The notes beneath the pieces are model-generated. The model was not told where the DNA came from. It saw only the letters and a program-made list of their open reading frames with translations, and searched no databases. From Lachnospiraceae bacterium UBA1760 (GTDB taxonomy: Bacteria; Bacillota; Clostridia; Lachnospirales; Lachnospiraceae): 12,560 bases of DNA. Shown here one piece after another: positions 6,957 through 12,560 of the stretch (positions are counted from its first letter, which is position 1; every line of letters begins with the position of its first letter). The stretch is from the NCBI GenBank assembly GCA_002314775.1, contig DCHE01000061.1:3769-16328 (forward strand). The letters run 5' to 3'. Both the position numbers and the translations under genes were made by a program.

Positions 6957-9281
6957 CTATATATTCTCAAATCCATAGCACTGTTCATCTACAATATTTC
7001 CATCGATATCATAGACTCTGAAGAGTGTCCAGTAATATCCATATTGTAAATCAACAATTGTCCAAAGACCAGCTTCTGTGAATCCGCACTTTCCTGTTGA
7101 ATAAATCCAAGGGTATGGATCATTATTTGCAAGCTTTGTACAGTCAAGGATGAGAATCTCTGCTGAATAGTAATCCTCTCCTGCGCAGGTTGGCTCAAAG
7201 CCTATGAGTGCGCCGCCTCCATTTGGATTAGGCATCTGGCAAATACCCTTGATTTCTGACTCCTCCTCTGGCTTTTCAAGAACCTCGCCATACTCGAAGG
7301 TTTCCTCAGTGCTTGTCTCTCCACACTTACATACCTTGAAGTAAACTGCCTTTGTCTTGTAGGTCGCCTTTTCCTTTAAGTTACTGTCTCCATCAAGTAC
7401 CTTCTCGATATCAAATACATGCTCGTGGATATGTGTTAATGTAATGTCATTTCCTGAAATAGTACTTGTATAACCATCAACATTATCAACTGCGAGTGTG
7501 TACTCAATTTCTTCTCCACTTGCATACTTATCATAATCAGAAAAGCTGTATGACCACTTATTACTCTCGAACAGTGTAGTATTCTCCTGTTCTTCTCCAT
7601 TTGCATAAAATCTTACTGTTACGCTCTCTGGTCTAATGCCATCAACATTATCTTTATCATCCCAGATTATGCTTCCATCTATATCAACAGATTCTAGAAA
7701 ATGAGTGCAGATAATTTGATTATTAGCCATTTGTACATCAATCTGGTAACCTTCAATAGCTTCTGCTTCAATTGTATATTTGTTTTCTTTTCCTTGGTCA
7801 TACTTTAAGAACTCTCCGCAGTTAAATGACCATTTATCATCTGCTGAAATCATTCCATTCATCAATACATTACCATTATTATATAACGTAAATTTAAAGT
7901 TCTCTGGTCTTTTGCCGTCATTATCATTTGCATCTTTCCAGACTATGCTTCCTTTTATTTCAACACTTTCTCGTTCATGTGTGCAGACTAAAGTATAGCG
8001 TTTAACTTCTGATTTATAAGCATCGATTTCATCAGCTTCAATTGTATATTTGATTTCAACTCCCTTATCATATTTGTATACGTTGTTAAAGGAGTATAAC
8101 CAGTTATCACTTGCTGTTACTGTCTTACTTTCCTTCAAAGTACCATCTGCGAGAAGCTTAACTGTTACGCTTTCTGGTCTCTTACCATCATTATTATTTG
8201 AATCAATCCAGGTTATATCTCCTCCGACATTAACAGTTTCTGGTTTATGTGTGAGTGTAGTGTCATAGCCAGTTATGCTTGATGTATAATTATCAACAGT
8301 ACCTACACTAACTACATAAGCTATTTCCTCTCCAGCATAATACTTATTAAATGTACCAAGTTCATATTCCCAGTTATTTTGGGCGGTTATAAAACATATT
8401 GAAGCTTCTTTACCATTAACATAAAAATTAACTTGCACATTATCAGGTCTTACTTTGTCCCTGTCATCATCATCATCCCAGGTAATGCTTCCTTTTACAG
8501 TAACAGTTTCTAGTTCATGTGTACAGGTTATATCATAGACGTTATAATTTACCTCATAGTTATCAATTTTGTTTACTTCAACTGTATATTCGATTTCATT
8601 TCCTTGGTAATACTTATTCACGTCATCAAAAGAGTATTCCCAGCCATTTTTAGAATATACTGTCTGAATATCCGCATACACACCATCTTTATAAAGAAGA
8701 ACTTCCACGCTTTCTGGTCTCTTACCATCATTATCATCTTCATCTTCCCAGTATATATCTCCTCCCACATCGATAGTTTCTACGTTATGTGTGAGGGTTA
8801 CATCGCGGGTTGTATCATTGTCATGATATTCAACATCATATTCTTCTAATTCTTCTGTATTTACTTCAATTGTATATTCGATTTCATCTCCGTTATCGTT
8901 ATACTTGTAGAGATCCTCGAAGCAGTATGCCCAGAAGTTATCTTCGCTACTCTCATCTTTGCCACTCACACTCTTACTATCCACATACTCACCATCTGCA
9001 TAAAGAGTAACCTCCACGCTTTCTGGTCTCTTACCATCATTATTATCTTCATCATCCCAGGTAATGCATCCTAATATGTCGATTACTTCCTTAAATGTCA
9101 CGCTAACTGTAACATCTGTCACTGGCATCACAAATGTGCCATCTGTAACTTCTACAGACTTGTTGTTCGCATCAGTTACTGTAATTGTATCAACCACATA
9201 ACCAGTATCTGGAGTTGGATTAACTGTTAATGTAGTACCTACTCCTGCAGCTTCAGATATCTCCACGCCATCTGCTGTCAC
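6957..9281 (-). CDS. C-terminal part of a frameshifted secreted surface protein: InlB-B-like repeat, six Cna_B-like repeats, unknown C-terminal domain
   Basis: The frame is open from 9473 down to the TAG at 6957-6959, but its first possible start is a GTG at 9281 without a ribosome binding site. It is therefore best read as the continuation of the gene starting at 10012, out of frame by one base. Residues counted from the GTG: 1-65 an InlB-B-like (Flg_new type) repeat ending in TDVTVSVTFKE; 66-617 six Cna_B-like repeats of about 90 residues, each with a W.D..(N)DGKRPESV opening and a KY..G.EIEYT segment. An HIHEHVF...CKCG stretch spans about 617-655, followed by a Glu-rich spacer. Residues about 678-774 form an unrecognised domain with five cysteines (681, 699, 714, 732, 768). 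There is no LPxTG motif, membrane helix or choline-binding repeat, so it is predicted to be released or held by partners. The role is inferred to be adhesion or cell-surface structure. The sequence looks more AT-rich than aspS or hemZ. Confidence 0.8.
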   Translation of the reverse strand: MTADGVEISEAAGVGTTLTVNPTPDTGYVVDTITVTDANNKSVEVTDGTFVMPVTDVTVSVTFKEVIDILGCITWDDEDNNDGKRPESVEVTLYADGEYVDSKSVSGKDESSEDNFWAYCFEDLYKYNDNGDEIEYTIEVNTEELEEYDVEYHDNDTTRDVTLTHNVETIDVGGDIYWEDEDDNDGKRPESVEVLLYKDGVYADIQTVYSKNGWEYSFDDVNKYYQGNEIEYTVEVNKIDNYEVNYNVYDITCTHELETVTVKGSITWDDDDDRDKVRPDNVQVNFYVNGKEASICFITAQNNWEYELGTFNKYYAGEEIAYVVSVGTVDNYTSSITGYDTTLTHKPETVNVGGDITWIDSNNNDGKRPESVTVKLLADGTLKESKTVTASDNWLYSFNNVYKYDKGVEIKYTIEADEIDAYKSEVKRYTLVCTHERESVEIKGSIVWKDANDNDGKRPENFKFTLYNNGNVLMNGMISADDKWSFNCGEFLKYDQGKENKYTIEAEAIEGYQIDVQMANNQIICTHFLESVDIDGSIIWDDKDNVDGIRPESVTVRFYANGEEQENTTLFESNKWSYSFSDYDKYASGEEIEYTLAVDNVDGYTSTISGNDITLTHIHEHVFDIEKVLDGDSNLKEKATYKTKAVYFKVCKCGETSTEETFEYGEVLEKPEEESEIKGICQMPNPNGGGALIGFEPTCAGEDYYSAEILILDCTKLANNDPYPWIYSTGKCGFTEAGLWTIVDLQYGYYWTLFRVYDIDGNIVDEQCYGFENI
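7431..9086 (-). repeat. Six tandem Cna_B-like protein repeats (period about 270 bp)
   Basis: Repeat spans on the minus strand are approximately 9086-8778, 8777-8508, 8507-8238, 8237-7968, 7967-7692 and 7691-7431. At the DNA level a 28-base block encoding DGKRPESV and its flank is identical in repeats 1, 2 and 4 (9016-9043, 8707-8734, 8167-8194), and all distances between these blocks are multiples of three. Repeats 3, 5 and 6 are more diverged. Confidence 0.85.
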
Positions 9282-9361
9282 TGTGAAGCTACCATGAGTA
9301 GTGTCTGCCTTTGTAACCTGTGCTATAGTCCAAATATCAAAACATTTGATTATATACCCAT

Positions 9362-10012
9362 CTATACCATTAGTAAGCTCAACCTTGTATTTGCCCGGTT
9401 CAGTTGGAGCTTTATCAATACCCTCCCAATCATCCTCGTCAGCATCATAACGGAAAAATTCATTGAAAATACCTCATCAAAATCAAAGCATTTATCAATT
9501 TCTTCTTTATTCGTGATTGTTACATTGACAGGTTTGCCATCATAAGCCTTAGATGAAACCTCAATGGTACCTTCAATTTTATCATCATATGATGAATGCC
9601 CTGTTGGACAATCGGAATCATTGCAAAACCAGTAAAATGTATCTCTACTTGTAATATCCGTAGCATCCACGTGATTGTGGTAAATTTTACCGCTTCCTCC
9701 GCATTCTTCACATTCCCTCATTTCACATCCTGTTCCACCACAACTTGCGCAAGGATAAGAGCCTGTACCACCGCAGAATTCACAATTTTCATCGTCACAC
9801 AAGCACTCATAATAAGCCCATCCATCGCAAGAAGGACAACTATCCCCAGTCGAAATACGTCCTATACCATTACACATTCCACAATTGTACTTCCTATCGC
9901 TTGCATACGAATTAATACTATTAACATGAACAAGCGATATAACCATCGCAACTGCAATCAAAAAGCTTGTCAGCCTTTTTAGTTTACTCCTACTAAATAC
10001 TTTTTCCTTCAT
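9362..10012 (-). CDS. N-terminal part of the frameshifted secreted surface protein: signal peptide, DnaJ-like cysteine-rich head, YDG-like segment
   Basis: The ATG at 10010-10012 has GGGAGG 7 nt upstream. Residues 1-37 are a classical signal peptide: basic MKEKVFSRSKLKR, a hydrophobic core to about Val30, and predicted cleavage after SYA (Ala37). Residues 44-106 hold five CxxC pairs, mostly CxxCxGxG (CGMCNGIG, CPSCDGWA, CEFCGGTG, CASCGGTG, CEECGGSG), the zinc-binding pattern of the DnaJ central domain, with further cysteines around them. Residues about 110-145 add FCNDSDCPTGH. From about 146 an Ig-like segment begins with the EVSSKAYDGKPVNVTI signature of YDG/MBG-type domains. The true protein continues in the -1 frame after about residue 186 (RYDADEDDWEGIDKAPTEPGKY), giving about 1018 residues in total. 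The last 30 codons here (SVMMLTRMIG onward, to the TAG at 9362) are out-of-frame sequence. Exported, since the signal peptide is clear; function not known. Confidence 0.8.
   Translation of the reverse strand: MKEKVFSRSKLKRLTSFLIAVAMVISLVHVNSINSYASDRKYNCGMCNGIGRISTGDSCPSCDGWAYYECLCDDENCEFCGGTGSYPCASCGGTGCEMRECEECGGSGKIYHNHVDATDITSRDTFYWFCNDSDCPTGHSSYDDKIEGTIEVSSKAYDGKPVNVTITNKEEIDKCFDFDEVFSMNFSVMMLTRMIGRVLIKLQLNRANTRLSLLMV
9451..9476 (-). other. Frameshift site joining the two halves of the surface-protein gene
   Basis: The upstream frame reads ...DEVFSMNFS. The downstream frame is open only from 9473 and reads ...NEFFRYDADEDDW. Restoring one T to the T5 run (A5 on the plus strand, 9454-9458) gives a continuous ...DEVFSMNFFRYDADEDDWEG. 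Both sides carry halves of the same Ig-like segment (AYDGKPV before, EPGKYKVEL after), which argues for one ancestral gene. Causes could be a real deletion, an assembly error in the homopolymer, or ribosomal slippage on U UUU. Confidence 0.8.
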
Positions 10013-10035
10013 TAGTTTTCCTCCCTTTATATTTT

Positions 10036-10060
10036 ATTATAAGGCAGTGTCAAAAGACAC
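10036..10060 (-). promoter_or_regulatory. Promoter region with palindrome upstream of the surface-protein gene
   Basis: A perfect TATAAT on the minus strand lies at 10041-10036, 11 nt before the ribosome binding site. Its expected -35 window is a run of G and matches poorly. Just upstream, 10047-10060 is a perfect palindrome (GTGTC AAAA GACAC) that contains a TTGACA (10053-10048). That TTGACA is too close to the TATAAT, and its own 16-nt-spaced TATAAA (10031-10026) would start transcription beyond the ribosome binding site. The palindrome sits where a repressor or activator could control the gene. Confidence 0.35.
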
Positions 10061-10139
10061 CCCCCTTGTTTTCTTTAAAGCTCACAAAAAAGATCGTAAG
10101 CACTTTATCCTTCATAAATGTATCAACAAGAAATGCCCT

Positions 10140-10166
10140 TACTATCTTTATAACCTCAAGATAGTA
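10140..10166 (-). terminator. Hairpin downstream of hemZ, weak terminator candidate
   Basis: ACTATCTT (10141-10148) pairs perfectly with AAGATAGT (10158-10165), extendable by one T-A pair, around a 9-nt loop. It lies 22 nt after the hemZ stop on the minus strand, but the sequence beyond it (AAGGGCATTTCTTG) lacks a proper U-tract. It may be a poor terminator or an RNA 3'-end stabiliser. Confidence 0.25.
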
Positions 10167-10187
10167 GAAATTCACATTGCATATGCC

Positions 10188-11702
10188 CTACAGTGCCCAG
10201 GCCTTATGCTTTCTCTCTATCATCTCATCGATTCTCTCGATGTAGTCCTCAACACTCTTACAGTTCTCGCATCTCTCGATTCTTGTGCCTGATACAACAT
10301 CACCCTTAATCGGATCAACTGTTCCATCCTGCATTACAATCTTGCTCGAACTTCCTGCTCCGATTCCAACGATATCTGTTATCTCCTCCATTATAAGAAT
10401 GTTATAGAGACACTCAAGCCCCGGCTTTGAGTAGCCTGTGTTCTCAAGATTTCCTGCAATATTTTTCTGTCTGTACAGATAATATGGATGAAGTCCCATA
10501 TTCTTCGCCGCAACGCCAGTAAGAGAAATCTGAGAGTTAAGCTCTCTCGCATCCCGATTTAAGCTGTCACGGTATTTTTCCATCTCGATATTTAGATTTG
10601 CCGCTCTTTTTATCGCAAGTGAATGGACAGTTAAACTTTCTGGTGATAATTCTTTAACCTTTTCTAAGGTTTTTTTGACCATATCAAGGTTCTCACCCGG
10701 AAGTCCAACGATGAGGTCCATATTGATGTTGTCAAAGCCCTCAGCCCTCGCCATCTTAAATGCATACTCAGCCTGTTCAGGAGTATGTGCCCTTCCTATA
10801 AGCTGAAGTGTTTTTTGATTCATGGTCTGAGGATTAATACTGATTCTTGTAACCTTGTGCTTCTTCATAGCACGAAGCTTCTCCTCAGTAATACTGTCCG
10901 GTCTTCCTGCCTCGATTGTGAATTCTCTGACATTTGACATATCAAAGTTCTCCTCAATCATAGTGCATAGCCTGTCTATATCCTCCGCTTCAATGGAAGA
11001 AGGTGTTCCTCCGCCGATATATATTGAAACCAGTCTCTTGTGTCTATAGGCAAATGCCGTAAACTGAAGCTCCTGCTCCACCGCCTTAAGATATGCTCCA
11101 ACAAGTCCCTTGTACCTGTGAATCGGATAAGACGTAAATGAACAGTAGAGACATCTGCTAGGGCAAAATGGAATTCCAACGTAGAGGCAGTAGTCCTCTG
11201 TTGGACTAATCGAATCGATTATCCTTTTCTCTGTCACAGCAATATCATACGAAATCGCTGCCTTCTCATGGCTTGCCATATAAGTCTTATCATAATACTC
11301 TATCGTTTTATTCTTATCGTGGCCCTTCTTTACCTCCTCCATGGCAATCTTTGTCGGTCTCACTCCTGTTAGGGAGCCCCACGGAAGTATAAGTCCTGTA
11401 TATTCAGATAGTATTCTGTAGCTTGCAAGCTTTAGTTTATTTCTGAATCGCTTTTTGTCATTATAATTGCCGCTTGCATAAGCACTGAATTTTACCTGGC
11501 CTTTTCGCTCAATCTTAAGTAAGGTCTGTTCCTCACTAAATAAAGCAGTGAATACAATGGTGAACTCCTCATGCATTTCCCTGCTATATTCGGTGACCTG
11601 TACTGGAGTCACTCCCTGTATCTTCTCTCCTGGATAGAATGCCATAAGCATAGCTCTAAGGTCATTATTATATTTTTCATCATTCTGAACTAGAAGTATC
11701 AT
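10188..11702 (-). CDS. hemZ: Coproporphyrinogen dehydrogenase-like radical SAM protein HemZ
   Basis: A 504-residue radical SAM protein of the HemN/HemZ group, which is associated with oxygen-independent oxidation of coproporphyrinogen III; in many anaerobes the physiological role of HemZ is not settled. An N-terminal domain of about 170 residues, typical of HemZ (GLILPWGSLTGVRPTKIA at 103-120), precedes the radical SAM core. The 4Fe-4S ligands are Cys180, Cys184 and Cys187 in CPSRCLYCSF, the SAM-binding GGGTP is at 230-234, and FTIEAGRPD (261-269) and RISINPQTM (286-294) are typical of the family. The C-terminus has a CENC pair near the end. The start is supported by GAGGA about 6 nt upstream. 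No other heme genes are in view. It lies 93 nt downstream of the metallo-hydrolase gene and is probably in one transcript with it. Confidence 0.93.
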   Translation of the reverse strand: MILLVQNDEKYNNDLRAMLMAFYPGEKIQGVTPVQVTEYSREMHEEFTIVFTALFSEEQTLLKIERKGQVKFSAYASGNYNDKKRFRNKLKLASYRILSEYTGLILPWGSLTGVRPTKIAMEEVKKGHDKNKTIEYYDKTYMASHEKAAISYDIAVTEKRIIDSISPTEDYCLYVGIPFCPSRCLYCSFTSYPIHRYKGLVGAYLKAVEQELQFTAFAYRHKRLVSIYIGGGTPSSIEAEDIDRLCTMIEENFDMSNVREFTIEAGRPDSITEEKLRAMKKHKVTRISINPQTMNQKTLQLIGRAHTPEQAEYAFKMARAEGFDNINMDLIVGLPGENLDMVKKTLEKVKELSPESLTVHSLAIKRAANLNIEMEKYRDSLNRDARELNSQISLTGVAAKNMGLHPYYLYRQKNIAGNLENTGYSKPGLECLYNILIMEEITDIVGIGAGSSSKIVMQDGTVDPIKGDVVSGTRIERCENCKSVEDYIERIDEMIERKHKAWAL

Positions 11703-11781
11703 ATGGATTCCTCATTTTCGTATAATATGTAGTGCCCCCACCAGTTGCATCGTACACTTCGCATACGATATTCTTCGTCAT
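11680..11781 (-). CDS. Possible 33-codon small protein between the metallo-hydrolase gene and hemZ
   Basis: Reading from ATG at 11781-11779 to TGA at 11682-11680 gives a 33-residue peptide beginning MTKNIVCEVYDATGGG. The ATG follows the hydrolase stop by 14 nt and has a GGTGGAG 5 nt upstream, a better site than many real genes here. It overlaps the hemZ start by 23 nt in another frame, which would allow translational coupling. I recognise no domain; it has one Cys, a Gly-rich turn and no membrane segment. It could be a real small protein, a coupling leader for hemZ, or chance. Confidence 0.3.
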   Translation of the reverse strand: MTKNIVCEVYDATGGGTTYYTKMRNPYDTSSSE

Positions 11782-11795
11782 AATAGCTCCACCTA

Positions 11796-12431
11796 TTAAA
11801 CAAAGAACATATTGCTGCTCTTTTCTCTCTTTATGGTTGTTCTGCTGTTATGTCCTGGATAAACTACTGTATCCTCAGGAAGGCTAAAGAGCTTCTCCTC
11901 AATCTTAGAAAGTAGAGTCTTCTCGTCTCCTGTTGGGAAGTCGGAACGTCCGATGCTTCCTGCAAAGAGTGTATCTCCGTCAAATACCATACTGTTCTCA
12001 GTAAAATAATAGCTGATTGAGCCGATTGTGTGACCTGGCACCCAGAGGCATCTAACCTTTGTGCCGAGAATTTCTATCTCCTCATCGTCATCCACATAAA
12101 TGTCTGCCTTCACAAAGTATGGGTCAGAGAACATTGCTGAAAGGTTTGACGCACAGTTCGAAAGCAGTTCCTTTTCCTTCACGCCTGCGTAAATCTTCAC
12201 CTCAGGAAGTGCCTCCTTGATAGCATTTACTGCTCCCACATGATCCCAGTGACCATGTGTGATAAATATTGCCTTGAGCTTATAGCTCTGGCTCTTTATC
12301 ATCTTTAAAATGTACTCAGCATTTGCAGCCGGGTCAATTATCACTGCTTCTCTTGTATCTGTATTAACCACAGTGTAGCAGTTGGTCGCAAAGCTTCCAA
12401 GCTGATTGGTTACTACTATAATATTCGCCAT
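11796..12431 (-). CDS. MBL-fold metallo-hydrolase, glyoxalase II-like
   Basis: A 211-residue metallo-beta-lactamase-fold hydrolase, cytoplasmic, of the short GloB-like group that hydrolyses thioesters such as S-lactoylglutathione analogues; the true substrate is unknown. Metal ligands are visible: THGHWDH (His59, His61, Asp63, His64), His134 in VPGHT, the bridging Asp153 in FDGDTLF, and His194 in YPGHNS. GRSDFPTGD (161-169) is typical of the group. The length lacks the C-terminal substrate domain of classical glyoxalase II, as usual for bacterial short forms. The start has GGAG 5 nt upstream. In Clostridia this gene often sits with rel, dtd and hemZ, and hemZ does follow here. No promoter is evident just upstream, where hairpin repeats lie, so it is probably in an operon entering from beyond the right edge. 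Confidence 0.9.
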   Translation of the reverse strand: MANIIVVTNQLGSFATNCYTVVNTDTREAVIIDPAANAEYILKMIKSQSYKLKAIFITHGHWDHVGAVNAIKEALPEVKIYAGVKEKELLSNCASNLSAMFSDPYFVKADIYVDDDEEIEILGTKVRCLWVPGHTIGSISYYFTENSMVFDGDTLFAGSIGRSDFPTGDEKTLLSKIEEKLFSLPEDTVVYPGHNSRTTIKREKSSNMFFV

Positions 12432-12440
12432 ATAATCTCC

Positions 12441-12531
12441 TTTTTCTCACAATCTACAACCCGCTAAAGCGGGCTACGTCGGTGGATTCACTTTTTCTCT
12501 CAATCTACAAACCCGCAGAGCGGGCTACGTC
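12441..12531. repeat. Two tandem 40-bp hairpin-bearing repeats
   Basis: Unit 1 (12441-12480) and unit 2 (12492-12531) share TTTTTCTC, CAATCTACAA and a GCGGGCTACGTC end, and differ at a few bases and one compensating indel. Each contains a CCCGC/GCGGG hairpin (12460-12464 with 12469-12473; 12512-12516 with 12520-12524). An 11-bp spacer separates them. No U-tract follows the stems in either direction, so they look like REP-type intergenic repeats rather than terminators. Unit 1 abuts the ribosome binding site of the metallo-hydrolase gene. Confidence 0.75.
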
Positions 12532-12560
12532 CTATCCACCCGCTAAGGCGGGTGGACAGG
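12531..12560. repeat. Third, longer hairpin of the same repeat family, reaching the window edge
   Basis: Positions 12535-12543 and 12548-12556 form a 9-bp perfect stem (TCCACCCGC / GCGGGTGGA) with loop TAAG. Three further pairs (12531-12533 with 12558-12560) lie beyond one A-C mismatch. It shares the CCCGCTAA core with unit 1. GGTGGA also occurs in the spacer at 12481-12486. The array may continue past the edge. Confidence 0.65.

Noticed and set aside
8517..8849. Plus-strand 110-codon frame rich in Ile/Phe opposite the Cna_B-like repeats
   Set aside because: It is a by-product of Asp/Asn/Tyr-rich repeats on the other strand and has no family resemblance or start signal.
9281..9473. Independent gene starting at or near the GTG at 9281
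   Set aside because: No ATG and no ribosome binding site in this stretch, and the open frame continues upstream with Ig-like sequence that matches the other half.
9451..9476. Programmed -1 frameshifting as the main explanation
   Set aside because: The site (AAT TTT TCC) is not a proper X XXY YYZ heptamer and I see no strong downstream stem; a lost T is simpler. Kept only as an alternative.
12441..12560. Possible CRISPR array
   Set aside because: Only two 40-bp units with an 11-bp spacer and internal sequence differences; spacers are far too short and no cas genes are present.

Overview
The window looks like chromosomal DNA of a low-GC Gram-positive bacterium of the class Clostridia, most likely a Lachnospiraceae-type gut anaerobe. 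This is inferred from strong GGAGG-type ribosome binding sites, a DUF5717-type protein, HemZ, a Clostridia-style bacterial AspRS, and the MBL-hydrolase/hemZ/aspS neighbourhood. No database search was run. All genes but one are on the minus strand.

Layout, left to right. Positions 1-2867 hold the N-terminal 955 codons of a very large DUF5717-type protein of unknown function, cut by the window edge. A short AT-rich divergent promoter region separates it from the only plus-strand gene (3048-4100), a fold-type I PLP aminotransferase of the HisC/CobD group. A perfect 21-bp stem (4143-4190) forms a bidirectional terminator between that gene and the converging aspS-prepilin peptidase pair (5003-6799, then 4189-4995, 7-nt gap). 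aspS has its own extended -10 promoter and a leader with a hairpin.

Positions 6957-10012 hold the accessory part of the window: one secreted multidomain surface protein of about 1018 residues that is split by a one-base frameshift near 9451-9476. In order it has a signal peptide, a cysteine-rich head with DnaJ-like CxxCxGxG repeats, a YDG/MBG-like Ig segment, an InlB-B-like repeat, six Cna_B-like repeats of about 90 residues, and an unrecognised C-terminal domain with cysteines. All six Cna_B-like repeats lack the Lys, Glu and Asn residues that form the isopeptide bond in classical Cna_B domains. There is no sortase motif or membrane anchor.

The right end (10188-12431) carries hemZ (radical SAM) and a glyoxalase II-like metallo-hydrolase, in one minus-strand transcription unit. 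A possible 33-codon small gene with a good ribosome binding site lies between them and overlaps the start of hemZ. The window ends in two tandem 40-bp hairpin-bearing repeats plus a third, longer hairpin immediately upstream of the hydrolase gene. In many Clostridia hisS lies between hemZ and aspS; here the surface-protein gene occupies that position, which suggests an accessory insertion or rearrangement at a housekeeping locus.
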